From: Phoronis australis
Taxonomy: Eukaryota > Phoronida > Phoronidae
Assembly (NCBI GenBank): GCA_002633005.1
Contig: NMRA01000449.1
Span: forward strand, 188,001-252,000
DNA length: 64,000 nt
Direction of reading: 5' to 3'
Shown: piece after piece, positions 37,470-49,465 of the stretch
Layout of the letters: every line of letters starts with the position of its first letter
How positions within the stretch are numbered: position 1 is the stretch's first letter
Position numbers and translations under genes: made by a program
Notes under the pieces: generated by a model
What the model was told of the DNA's origin: nothing
Database searches by the model: none
What the model saw: only the letters and a program-made list of their open reading frames with translations

Positions 37470-37815
37470 CTATGAAATCTGTATGTTCTTACTGGGGAGA
37501 GGAGAGCTGACGATAATTTTTAATGGCGCCGACCACTGTGGTGCCTCTTAATGCATATTTGCGTCTGTGGCTGTGGTTTATATTGGCTACTTGCTTTAAG
37601 TTTGTATCTTTGGAGATTTTAAATTAATTTTCATGAAATTTGGCAAATAGCTTTGGGAGACGACGACACCTTCCCATTTTTTGATGGGTTCAATGTATTC
37701 TGTGCCATCTAATGGCCATTTTTATGATATCAAATACACCTTCTGAGAAGCATAATGTTTCCGGTGCGTTCGTGGGCACATTTCAACGCTGCGCGTTTCC
37801 CTTTTTCTTGTTTAA
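37470..37815 (+). mobile_element. Helitron-like element, 3' part
   Basis: Core repeat remnants include gtgccatctaatggccattt at about 37703. The 3' end is gggcacatttcaacgctgcg then cgttt. The 5' part is missing. Confidence 0.6.
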
Positions 37816-38000
37816 CTGTCTATTGACCATCTGGCTATCAACTCAATGTATCAACAAGTTTATCAGGTCTGGCGTTATCATTCATGGGTTTGGATTTAAC
37901 GCTGCATCTTTTGATCACAAATTCCAAGTCGACATTTCCACTGCTCAACGGTCTTTGGAGAAAAAGTTACAAAGGGGCCAATATTGAATTTGTCTTTCAG

Positions 38001-38167
38001 ATATGAAGGTTGTTCCCTCTGTTATCGAAAGAAATTCGTCGAAGGCGTATGATCCGAGTCTGGCTAAACAGCCTCAAAGACGAAGTGCTGGTCAAGCAGA
38101 ACAGGATTGGCTCGAAGCACGAAATAAAATCCAAACTGCAACTGTAAAGTCAAATAGAACCCCGCGG
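38001..38167 (+). CDS. Gene B exon 4: linker
   Basis: The acceptor tctttcag completes a Tyr codon, then MKVVPSVIERNSSKA. Donor gtaggt. 167 bp, phase 1 in and phase 0 out. Polar linker without a recognised fold; only MKVVPSV and the phases are shared with gene A exon 4. Confidence 0.8.
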
Positions 38168-38599
38168 GTAGGTGCAGAATATCACAATTAGCCTTACTGT
38201 ACATGAAAATCAAATAATTTTTGCACTCTTCTTCCAAACTCATTACCTACACACGAAAGTGTGCACAGGACGACTAATCCTATTTCAAACGGTAAAAATT
38301 TTATTTGATATTTTTTTAAAGTTAGACAATTGTAATTACGAATCGAGCTCTTCTGATTATGTTCCAGGCTGCCGTAGCGCCCCTTTTTGCGTCTTTATGC
38401 TTTGAGTATATAGAAATACTGTTCTTATGTTTTGTTTGTGAACGATATGCGACATTCACAGTTTCCGGTATTCTATTTGGATGTAATATACACTTCACAT
38501 ACGCAGAACCAGTAATTACCCAGTTTTTAATTGAAGACAGGTCTTTCAATTAAAAATGGCGCAATTGCAAATAACTTGAGCGGCTTAAAGTGCTTAAAA

Positions 38600-38830
38600 C
38601 ACTAGAATTTCGACCTTGTTTTGACAAGTGGTTACATTGTCAACATCATTAAACCTTCCTTTATAACACTGCATATAACAACTGTGAATTCAATATCCCA
38701 AAAACGAGAAATGCAACTTAAATTGAAAGTTTCTTAGTTCCCACGGACGTGGCATGTCCAATAAAACGTGAGTTTCTTGTACAAACTTAGTCATATCCAC
38801 GCTTCTCTGTTGCCCAACGGAAAAAGTGAG
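38600..38830 (+). repeat. Dispersed repeat, partner of 24000-24270
   Basis: Shares ttacattgtcaacatcatta, aaccttcctttata, tgaaagtttcttag and gtgagtttcttg in order with the intergenic copy. Class unknown. Confidence 0.65.
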
Positions 38831-39296
38831 TGAAAAGAGCCACGCCCGGGTCAAATACTGAGTTGTCACAAAGACACAACTGCAACGCTTTGCCACTTCT
38901 ATTGTTCCATAAAACATGGGCAAAAACCAGCAAAATCTGGCGACTTCTCATACTAAGCACAATGGAGGATGATAAATGCTGTGATTGGTTGTCCCGATTC
39001 TGCTTAATATGTATCGACCAATACATGGTCGTAACTCGAGATCACGTAATTTACATATCGTGAGATAGTGTTTGACAGCTGATCGATTGGTGGGACTTTT
39101 TTCGTGTTTTTGATCATGAAATTGATGAATTTTTAAAGCACTTTAAAGCCTCGAATTATTGAGATTTAAGTTGGGTTCTGAAACACCAAAGCAGTTCTCA
39201 CTACGTTCTCACGAATTTAACAAAACGGGTTAAACATGAGTGGCATTCGAATAAACGCCGGAGATTTTTAGACAAGGTCCGAGGCGTGTGTGGGGC

Positions 39297-40440
39297 CTTT
39301 TTATGCGCCCAGCTAAACAGTGCATATGTTAGCCCATGTTGCCCTGATATACATGTACGTCCGTCCCGACAAATACGTAGTTGTTAAGGAGACAATGACG
39401 CATTACCATTTCAAGACCGATTCGACAAATTATAACCCCCAATTATCAAGTAACCAGTTTTATTATTTTCGAGTGTGTTTTGTTGTACGTCTCTCTACCC
39501 GTCAAACCGCGCTATCGTTATGAACATTGGCAAAAGTGTCTCTACAGTACGACTGATGCTGATTTTCGGACGGCTTCGACTACTGAGGCAGTTTTGTTTC
39601 TTTGCTTGCATCCCACTATCTACCAAGTTCTTTGAGTCTTTATAAAATTTAGTATATGTTTAACGTTGAATTTGGGAGTAGTCTGACCCTTGCGCGGCAC
39701 ATAATGGCAGTTTTGGTTTTCTTTGCCTATGTCTCAATATCCACCAAGTTCTTGTTCTTCAAATTTGGCTAATAAGTTACTATCAAGGGGATAATGACAG
39801 ACATCTATTTTCAGATGGATTTGTCCCTTGCTGCACTAGTGTACTTACTATTATTATTATTATTTTTTGATAATTTTGGTCTTTTTTTGCCGTGCGTCTC
39901 CTTGAAGAATAATGAGACAGATGTCTTCGTATTTCGGAGAGCATAGCTGATGTTGGTTTTCCGACAGGTTTAACTATTTAGGCGGTCATAGTAGCAATTT
40001 TAATTTTATTTCGTCTGCCTCAATGATTTTCAAGTTCTTTTGTGCATCCTAGGCTTATAAAATCTGTCTAATATATCTGTCTATTGCGGAGAAGTCTGCA
40101 GCCATTTGTTTTCGTAAAGATCCGACAACTGCGGCGCACTCTCATGGCCATTTTAGTTATTTTTTGTTTCTTTACAAAATTTAACAGATGGGATCAGTTG
40201 AGGAGAGCACGGTCGGCTGTCGTTGATATCTGCCTCCTAGTGTCAATTTTTTGCTTTTCTCAATATCTATCAAGTTCCTTGTTGTGTCTTGGGTGAAGCT
40301 TGGTGAGGAGAATACGCCCTATGCTGTACACCGATTTTGAATGAATCTGACAATTTTAGCTTTCTTTTGCGTCTATTTCAAAATCTCCCAATTCTTGTGG
40401 CGGATGTTTATGAAATTTGGCAAATAATGAACGGCAATTA
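39297..40440 (+). mobile_element. Old Helitron-like element copy
   Basis: 5' end ttttatgcgcccagc. Diverged monomers follow with gattttcggacggcttcgac then tactgaggcagttttgttt, and aaatttggcaaataatga near 40420. Core motifs are mostly lost. Confidence 0.55.
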
Positions 40441-40454
40441 CTTTCACACAGATC

Positions 40455-40620
40455 TGGGCCCAGTCTCCAATCTCCGTACTCAGACTCATACTCATCCTCG
40501 AGATTTCATACTCAAAATCGTGCTCACTGGAGTCGTACTCAAAAAGTGTATTTAATGTTGCATTTCGATTAGACTCCAAACGTAGGCCTACTCAAATCTG
40601 ACAATCGTACTCGAGTTGCT
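40455..40620. repeat. ACTCGA/TACTCA-rich repeat, copy 1
   Basis: Dense in tactca and actcga words. Its start, gggcccagtctccaatctcc then gtactcagactc, is the inverse of 42790-42835. Confidence 0.65.
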
Positions 40621-40840
40621 ACGGAACTCTTTGTGATATGAAATGCAAAACCACGCAAAGTCGCGTTGATTCAGCGCTCCCTATTCACATAGATTACCCT
40701 TGCACCTACATTAACGTCTGTTGTCGCTACAACTACACGAGAATAACGTGGAATACTGAGTGTTCTGCAACTGTTATTCATTTTTTTCGGTTTCAATACA
40801 ATATTCTTATACCATTTCTTGATACATTTGCCAATTATTA

Positions 40841-42540
40841 AGCTTTAAGTTACTTCTTGCGTTCCTTATCTCCTGAAAAATGTCTTGTAATAAGAAATTT
40901 GTAGGCTAACATCTTATCACATCAAAGAAAGTCAGTCGGCCGCAGAGGAGCAGCCACAATCTCAGTGTCTGACTTATCCAGAGGGAAAAATGAGTTCATT
41001 CTCCCCTACACTTGACACAATTACTCCTAAACTGGCATGGTCACACCAACCATTGAAATTTTCTTTCTCAGTGATATATGCAGTGGTGGGCCGGTAACCC
41101 CAGTCCCGGGGGTCAGGTACCATATCACAGGCCTGCAACCAACATTTTTAGGGGAAATTTCGAATTGCACATTTTCTTTGACGAGAGGTCGAATTTCAAA
41201 ATTTTGTACCTTAATTGCCAGCGGTGGCGTTCTTCTCTATTAAGCCGGTTGTCTACATCAGCCCGAAACTCCAGTCGACATTTTTGGGCCGCAGTTGTTT
41301 GGTTTCTGGTCAACCCCTGTTCTCTCTTGCATAGACCCTATTCACGCCGACAGGAGGCGCGTTCCAAAACGAGGCTCGCTACGATAGCTCTGGTGGGTTA
41401 TCCACGTAGTTGTACTGAGTTCGAGCTAGGACCGGTAGCGGACGAGGGGGGAAACACGTTCCGCAGATTTCGTAGAAGGTATAAATCCTCGGAGCCCGCA
41501 ACTTCCGGGCCGCCTGCTTGCATACAATCGCGCTTTACCCGCTTCTCCGAGGATGTCGCCCCCCCCCCCACNCCAGATGATCTGGTTCGTGTAGAAAGCA
41601 TTTTTATCAAGAATTTATTAGAAGAAACGTAACCCTGCATTCAGCATGATACCTAATCCGTAACACTACGATCGCCGCAATTTGGTCATGTTTACTTTTC
41701 ATGTTTCGAACCTAGTTTTCTGGAAAAAACCTATATCCTTTCGTCAGACAACTCTTTGGTGCATTGACTGTATTTTTCTACGTCTGTGTGGTTAATTATT
41801 GACACATTTTTTAACATTTAATATTCAGGTTGGACTCCAAAGACCGGCCATTTAACTCACGAAATGTAAATTTCCGCTTTGTTTATCGCAGTGAGCCTCA
41901 CTTTGGATTTTAATGTCCGCCGCGTGAATAGAGTCTATACTGCGCAGGCCTACGCTGATGTCAAAACCTTGATAGGCCTACTGTATCTTTGTATTTTACC
42001 GGGATGTATCAAGTTAGCTGACATTTGGCGCGAGTTAAAAAACACTACATGTACAGGCATTCAGAGTTCATCAGTGAACGGGACGAGATGTCTTCTTATA
42101 TAAATCGGCAAACAAAATCTGGAACATCATTCGGGGACTGAGGAATTATTGATGACTAAACCATGATGTGAAGTCTGACAGGGAAGCAAATTGTTTTTTT
42201 TAACTTTCCTCGTCTTTAGGAAACCGTACATACCGTTGAACACGCACTTCAATCACGGCAATCCCCACACCACAGCTGCTTTTGACCCTTGTAATGACTC
42301 CTCCACATGGAATTAGCATTCGCCAGTTGCCAGGAATCGTAGTAAGAAGGACCTTAAAAATTTGCGGCAATGAAGTGCTGTGATACGGCGGGTTAAGATG
42401 AAAAAGATTTAAAATGAAAACTATTGTCTCAAGCCCTGAAATATAGTATGAGGACTTAAATTTTCCAAAGGTGTGCTGTTTCTCTCAGTGGTTTTTCGCT
42501 ATTTTCTTCTTTCGCTCATGAAATAATTTGTCCGTGTCTA
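40841..42540. other. Gene B intron 4 segment, nothing recognised
   Basis: Contains a GC-rich patch (41075-41575) ending in a poly-C run and an N at 41572. ORFs on both strands there show no recognisable domain. Confidence 0.4.
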
Positions 42541-42835
42541 ACATCCGCCGTATTTATTTTCGAGTACGATTTCACGCAGACCGCCAAACCAAACTTGAAA
42601 TTTGGAGCATATACTCGGAATTTTTATTCAAAATCGTACTCGAAATAGGCCTATAGATGAAATACACTTCACTTCGAGTATACTCGAAACTTGAGCACGT
42701 GCTCGAAATTCCGAGTACAGGTTTTTCGAGTACGGCATTGAATACACCAAAGCTGAGTCTGTACTCGAGTTGAATATGAAGTGTGAATTTGAGTATGATT
42801 CGAGTCTGAGTACGGAGATTGGAGACCGGGCCCAG
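42541..42835. repeat. GAGTAC/TACTCGAA-rich repeat, copy 2 (inverted relative to copy 1)
   Basis: Many gagtacg and actcgaa words, ending gagtctgagtacggagattg then gagaccgggccc, which is the inverse of the start of copy 1. Non-coding. Confidence 0.65.
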
Positions 42836-43379
42836 GTGGAAATATATTTTTAGCAGCCACCCCACCATCCAATACATAATGAAACATAATCTTGCTAGTT
42901 TTATTCGGGATGCAAAACACAAGAGTGGGTGAACTAATCTCGGTAGTTTTGAGCCTCCTACTGTGACATTTATTTTATAGTATTGCTCTCTCTTCCGAGC
43001 CTGTTTAAAATAATTATCTGTGTAGTATGCGATTAAACACTGCGCAACATTCTATGTTGCTTTTCTTGGTAAGATTTTAGGACTTACTTGGTGTGACAGT
43101 GCCCCGCTTAGTTCGAAATTACAATTGCGCCATTTTGCCAAGATTTCCCTTCAAAGAATGCTACTGCTGCAGTTACTTGTCCTGTGTTTTTACAGGATAC
43201 AGAAATAAATAAAATTTCGATGCTTTCTCAAGTGAAACATAAAATGCAATATTTTCATACACTGAAACAGAAAGCCACAAAAGGCAGGAAACACAACTTA
43301 ACTGTGTGAACTCCAAATTCATGCAAAATTATTTTATTTTATTTAACCACCAAAAGACCTGTTTCCGATCTTTCTCCAG

Positions 43380-43760
43380 AAAGTCCATATAGAGCCTTCT
43401 AAACAAAATCAAGTAACATTCGAATCAAAGAGTCCAACAAAGAGGTCTGTGCAAGCTCGTTTTGACGTGAACTTTGAAGAAAAGTTGCGGCAGAAAAGAA
43501 AACGTGAAGTTTACGGGCCCGCAGGCGCACCAGTACAAGGACACTCCGTCAATACAGAACCCGAGGAACATCTCTCTCGACCAAAACGAAGCAGTTTCCA
43601 AAACCAGGTGACCGATGGTGCGTCCGTGCAGCGGATGGAACAGATATTTAGACATATTGAAAAAGTCAGCCAATCACGAGACTGCACAAAATTGCCTCCG
43701 GATCAGCTTGTGTTACCCGGAGATGTAGGATACGGTGCTAAAGAGCAGTTTCAATATCAG
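43380..43760 (+). CDS. Gene B exon 5: linker end, RPKR/S site, start of module 2
   Basis: Acceptor tctccag, donor gtaaat. 127 codons in phase 0. A basic stretch KLRQKRKREVYG precedes SRPKRSS. RPKR is codons 67-70 (43578-43589), the same offset as RNRR in gene A. Then MEQIFRHIEKVSQSRDCTKL and LVLPGDVGYG start module 2. Confidence 0.88.
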
Positions 43761-44054
43761 GTAAATATACTGTATTCCTAAGCCTAGATACGTTTTGAGT
43801 GCAAATGAATTGTATGGGATGATCTATAGGCCTCCGCCACCTTGTGGTGATATCTTGTTAAAGTGAAACATCTGTAATGATTGTTGTGAGTACTGCAACT
43901 TGGCGAACTCCGTTCAGTGGGTGAACGGCAAACTAACCAGTGGCACCCATCCTGACTCAAGGAGTGTGTTACGTAGACACAAGAGATTTCGTGCTTTGCT
44001 TTTAACGCGTGGCAAATCTAGCGAAAACTTGCGTGATCTTGCGGTTTTTTTGCT

Positions 44055-44543
44055 AGTTTCATGGATGGGACAGCATCAGCGAGCTTTCAGACGGATCCGA
44101 CTACCGGGGTGCCCCCTAGTGGCAATTATATTTTTTTACGTTTACCTCTGTATCTTCAGAGGCCCTCAACGAATTTTCATAAAATTTGACACGCTATCTT
44201 TCCGTTTTCGGATGAATTCGAGGTATTTTGCGCCACCATTTTTGCTGTTTTCGAATCTGTTTTTGGTGCCCGCCCCTATATCAACCAAACCGTTCGAAGT
44301 ATCAGTGTGAAAATTGGCATGTATGTTCTTAATTTGTTTCTCTGAAGTTCCTTGAAAGATTTGTTGAAATTTGGTAAACCGCTTTCTATTAAAGAAACGG
44401 TGGCATGTTCGCGTTTTTTGGATGGATTCGACGTATTTTGCGCCATCGGGTGGTCATTTTTAGGATACAAATAAACAACCCTGGAAGCACATCGATTGTG
44501 GTGCATTCGTGGGCGCATTTCAACGCTCTGCGTTGTTCTTGTA
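44055..44543 (+). mobile_element. Helitron-like element, short copy
   Basis: Core tgccccctagtggcaa at 44110-44125 and gcgccatcgggtggtcattt near 44440. 3' end gggcgcatttcaacgctctg then cgttgttcttgta. The 136-aa ORF across this region is repeat-derived. Confidence 0.65.
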
Positions 44544-44989
44544 TGAAATTTTATTTATATTATTTCATTGAAACTCTCAGTAAACATGCACGAAAATGTA
44601 CATAACGAACGGTGGTAATCCATTGGTACATTGCTATTGGTTGGTTTATTGCAAAAACTACGCTTGCCGATCACGTGTTCGATACTTACTGCCAAATGAC
44701 GTCAGCTCGAGCATTTCATTCTGTAGCATCTAAAGAGGGTCCCAGTTGTAGAGACTTGTCGGCACTGAGCTCTGAGTAACACATCATGGAATTCAGAGTT
44801 GCTATAGCCTCCCCTTTTTGTCAAAATAACGTCTTCTGCCTAGTAACACACACAAATTCAAAATTGTATGTGATTTACTATCTTGAAGCAATATTTCACT
44901 TCGTTATTGCCAGAGATTAGGCTCAACAAGTTGGCTTGTCACTGCCAAGCCTTTAGTTATTCTTGGGCCATGGGTCTGATCTTTTTACT

Positions 44990-45345
44990 CGAAATCGAAA
45001 TTATGTTTAGCATCTTTTATCACAACTCTGTGCGAATTCAATATACGTGTCTTTTATTCTATGCTCGAATACGCAATAGTTTATGCATGACTTTCCAGTC
45101 TAGGTTCTCACTTGATGACCCCGAGATTTGAGCAACAAACTCGAGTAAAAACTTGAGATTTCGAGTTACGACTCGAATTTTTAACCTTAATGCTGGGGTC
45201 ATCAAGTGAAAAACAGGATTCAGTTATTCACGTCAGCCATTGTGTACTCCGTGGGCACTTGCCTTGAATTCGCACAAAAAATTATATACTCGGAAGTTGT
45301 CAAAAATTATTCCGGATTCGAATTCGAGTACAAAGATTAGACTCT
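44990..45345. repeat. ACTCGAG-rich repeat, copy 3
   Basis: Contains cactcgaa-like words on both strands, and an inverted pair: ctcacttgatgaccccgaga against gctggggtcatcaagtga (45107-45125 and 45191-45209). Non-coding. Confidence 0.55.
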
Positions 45346-45455
45346 GGACCCTGGCTGACAGTTCTCGATTTTTACACCGGTGAACCCGTTTGGAATGAAA
45401 TAAGCTTATTCAGTATTATTTTACAATCCGTTTCAATTGGATTCATTCCTTGCAG

Positions 45456-45862
45456 GCTCGAACGGCGAATGCTATGGCCCATTACCTGTCAGCAACATAT
45501 GAGAACCTGGTGCCAAAACGACAAAACTGGGGTGCGGTACACGGAGGTCGCCTACCGAACAAGGATCTGCTTATGGCCGATGTTCTGTCTCAAGTAATGG
45601 CGGATCACAAGATACGTTCATTTGGGGTATGGTTTGATCGTTACCAATACCAAGAGCCAGTCGGTGACGATTTAACGGCGATCAAAAGAGAACTCTTTGC
45701 TCCTTACGCTTTTCAAGACGGAGATCAGTACAAAGTCGTTGATATGGCTGGTGACCCGGATGTCGGTGCTTATCTAAAAGCTGATTGGTTCAGGAAAACA
45801 AAAAAGCGATGGATGAATACCGGCTCCGGTGTGAGGAAACACAAGCTAAAACCACGCATAAG
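45456..45862 (+). CDS. Gene B exon 6: core of Cache-like module 2
   Basis: Acceptor ccttgcag. Donor gtttgc is non-ideal but conserves phase 2 as in gene A. Encodes VLSQVMADHKIRSFGVWF, LFAPYAFQDGDQYKVVD, and DPDVGAYLKADWFRKTKKRW. Highly similar to gene A 7374-7774. Confidence 0.87.
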
Positions 45863-46320
45863 GTTTGCCTTTGCAAGCAAAATTTGTTCGTTTATATTTG
45901 GGTCGACGGCAGCCAGTTTCGGGTACATTTGGGTCGACGGTAGCCTTGGTACAAAGCTGTATACTAAATATACAGCTTTGCGCCGATGTGTGTAAAATAG
46001 ATAAGATAGAATCTGACACAAAAGCAGTGTCATTAAAAACTACAATCTTCCTTGAGTAAACTAAATTATTTAACGGTGTTGGAAAAATGGCGTTCTACTG
46101 TTATTTTGCTGCTGAAGTTGTGGAGCGATCTTCTGCGTCGGCTTTCGGCGCCATGAAATATTGCGTCACCAATATGGCCAGTTTCTTTTTTCGCCGATTC
46201 TTCAATCAACTGTTGCTCTTTCACTAGGTTGCATACACGTCGCAACAAATCATTGGAACTGGTTTCACTTCATTATAAGTTTTTAGAATTTCGACACCGA
46301 AAACCGAATTTCGGAACAAA

Positions 46321-49300
46321 TAGTCGGTGGGCCAGATCTCATAGCGTTCATCCTTGTGAGTACTTTTGGGGGGCAACCTAGTTTTTTCTATGTGGCTAGA
46401 TAATATACCTATAAATCAAATTCCAAAAAGTTCCCACGTCTACACTTGCACATTTTTTAAAAAAAAAATATGAAGCACATTCCTGCCACTTGGTGGCGCT
46501 TTTCTATTGAATTGACCAATCAGAGAGCCAGATTGTATTGTTGTGCTTAGTTACTTCAATATGGCTGCTCCCATGGAGTGTGATGCCTGTATAATTCAAG
46601 GTTTATCAAACAGCACAAAATTGTGATGTCAGAGCCTAAAGAAGCTTAGGAAAGCTTCCTGACGAAAGCTGATTGACTGTGGAACTCTGTAGATCAGTAG
46701 ATCAAAAAGAAGAAGAGGTGTCACAAACGTTTGTGCAGAAAACAGCTGCATGCCCTGGTAGCCTACACAGTATACTGCTGAGTGCTATAGACTAGAATAC
46801 CAAGTGTCAGACCAGAAAATTGAAAGGACATAGAACGGCATAGCAACGTTTCAAGGCACCAACAGTAGTACTAAAGCTGAAGTTGCTGAAAGTGATACAG
46901 ATGTTATCCAAGATTTCCCAAGAAAATCAATCACTTCCAAAATCTGAAACACCCAATTAACCTGAACAAGATAGGAACATTCTGAAACATGAGTGCATCA
47001 TTTGTTAGCAGGAAAAGTACATTATGGGCCACATTTCAAGAAAGAGAAAGAAGTATAGCTTTCAAAAACAGGTACGTGTTTTTTAAAAATACATTTTGGT
47101 GTTTTCCACGTGTGATTCAGTATTATCACCAGTTGTTTTTTAACTTGTTCAGCCCCTTGACTGCCTAGGCCTTAGACAATACTGCTGACCCAGTAGAGAC
47201 GATGATCATACTATAGGTACTTCATATGCCGGATACTTTTCGGCAAATTATGTTCCTATAAGTTTAGAAGTACCGCGTAGAGAGATGCCTCTGAGGAGGT
47301 CGTTAATGTTTTCATTTGTTCCCAGTTTAAACAAATACTCCTGCAATCCTGTTTTTCGAACACTCCATTCAGTTGCCACATCGACACTGCTTGCGCTAAG
47401 GGATAATCCTATGGCGTTATACTGTGGGTGTGATTTTAAAGCACTTTAAGTCTAAAATTTTTGAGAAGGTTAAATGGAGTAGATAGTTGCAAACAACATG
47501 CCCAAGTGGCCGTCATCCCCTGCCGTAGTCTCAATTTTTTGTAAACATTAATTACTTAGGTAGCAGCTGCAATGATAATTAAATTAAAGTGCCTAAGTGG
47601 CCATCGTCGCCGTCGAAATTTGAGGACGATGGAAGCCACTGTCCATTTCGTCAAACGTCGATTACCTTAAGTGTAAATCGATTGACTATGGTTTGAGCAT
47701 CTGATTTTAAAAAAATTAAATTTCAATCACTGCACAGGTATATCAGCTGATTTATTTTCAGCTGCATCTACTGATCTAATTATTAGACGATCAACATTAT
47801 TAGGCTACAGGTCAAACGGCATGTAAATTTGTTAGGCTGGTGGTGGATCAGCTCCTGATACGTCCGTCTGAAAAAGTTGCATGCCAACTCACTCATAGTT
47901 GAATGTTAAATTAGTGTTAACAGTTCGGGTTTTTTTCAGTTGGACTTGTATCGCAAGCAACAGCTCAGTCCAGAGCCCTGAATATGCAAATGAAATTCAA
48001 AGATAAAGACCTTGTGTCTTAGAAGCCAAGTACCACAGATCATCATGCTGTAAAAAAGAGAAAGACAAAGATTGTGGAGAGTGACGAATCCCCAGTTTTC
48101 AGAGATGTTTTTCTACAGTTTTGTTTGGAGTTCATTGAATCAAAGCTTCTAGCACATGGAGATGTCATTTGCCTTTCAAAAATAAAGCAAGACTTTGAAG
48201 CTGTTCTTCAGAAAGCTGGTGTGCATGAAGTTATTTGGACAGGCAATCTTAAGAAATATTGTTGAAGCTACTCACTGTTGTAGTTTGTGCCTGACTAAGA
48301 GATACGAAAGTGAATTGAGGCTAGTGTTCAATAATTCACTTGCTGACTCTAATTAACACAGCCCATAGTAACATATTTTGAATCAAACATTTGCCCAAAT
48401 AGTGCCCGCCTCCAAACAAGAACTTAGTGTTTGACCCTTCATTGCCTGCGGGCTAATCACCAGTGTGCAGTGCTGTACCCTCTCTAATCGACCATAGTTG
48501 GCTCCTTGGCGGTGGAGCTTTGCAGTTAATATGTATGGCAATGACCGCATCTCCATTGACAGTACTAAACGATGAACGCTGCAAGTGCAAAAAGAACATG
48601 TGTGCTGGGAAACTGAGTTTGTGCTGCAATGCTGGGTCAAACTGTACAGAAATGTGCAGCTGTGACAACTGTAGTAACATCAGCAACACTGACTGCATAA
48701 CATTGGATAGTTCTTTGACAGGCCAACCCTAAATAGACCTCCAACCCCGTTATTTCCTTTTTTGTATTAAAAAGTTAATTTTATTTGTTGATTAAGTCAT
48801 AGAAAGTACATACTTTGATCATTGTCATGTATTTGTCTCATACTGCTTAATAAACGCTGTCAGAATAATCTATTTTAATACAGTCTTTGTGCACATTCAC
48901 AGAGATCATTCAACTATATTGTTTTTGTACTATAACATATTTCTGGTGTATTATGCAAACAAGCTGTATTTTACACCATTAGTCAATGTTTTAGTCATTG
49001 AGGCACAAATTTTGCCCAGTCTCAAGTGTTTTGTGTTATTTTTGTTGCCTGACAATGCCAGAATAACTTCCTAGAAACATTCAGACTTAGTTTGTATTTT
49101 TGCCACTAGGTGTCTCTTTACGTTTTTTAAATTTCACTGTTTACAATTAATTTACAATAGTAAAACATGTAATGTGAGTGTAATATTGTTCAATGCAATG
49201 GCACTGATGGGACCATATTACTTGTTTTACAAAAAAGTCACCAAAACAGTTGTTTTTACAAATATAAGTTTACTAAGCTCTTTGGTGATTATTAGGTAAC

Positions 49301-49465
49301 TTCAAACTCAAATTTCTCAAAAATGTGCAACTTTATATGTGGGAACTTTTTAGATTTTGAAAACACTCTAATAAATGAATAAAAAACACCAAAATAAAAT
49401 TGCCCCCCTAAAGTACTCACAAAAACCATTTTCTAGAGGCCCTACAAATTCTGGCCCACCGACTA
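46321..49465. mobile_element. 3.1-kb DNA transposon nested in the foldback element
   Basis: The left end tagtcggtgggccaga is inverted at the right as tctggcccaccgacta. Inside both ends come tgtgagtactttnggggggc and aaaaagttcccac, so the TIRs extend over 150 bp with divergence. The flanks give aaa on both sides, and the undisturbed opposite arm of the foldback shows a single aaa, which supports a 3-bp target duplication. The superfamily is not determined. Confidence 0.7.
48020..48735 (+). pseudogene. Decayed ORFs of the nested transposon, Cys-rich C-terminal segment
   Basis: 48074-48265 encodes FRDVFLQFCLEFIESKLLAH and onward. 48463-48732 (another frame) encodes ERCKCKKNMCAGKLSLCC then GSNCTEMCSCDNCSN. 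The C-x-C-x4-C...C-T-x2-C-x-C-x2-C pattern recalls CXC-type Cys clusters that occur at the ends of some transposon-encoded proteins. An upstream stretch near 46992-47070 (HECIIC then a stop) suggests a broken N-terminal Cys motif. Frame breaks indicate inactivity. Confidence 0.45.

Noticed and set aside
41078-41632. 184-codon ORF, the third longest in the window
   Set aside because: GC-rich patch open on both strands, crosses a poly-C run with an N, no recognisable domain and no splice context.
43900-44310. 136-codon ORF
   Set aside because: Runs from unique intron sequence into the Helitron-like repeat; no domain, no conservation among repeat copies.
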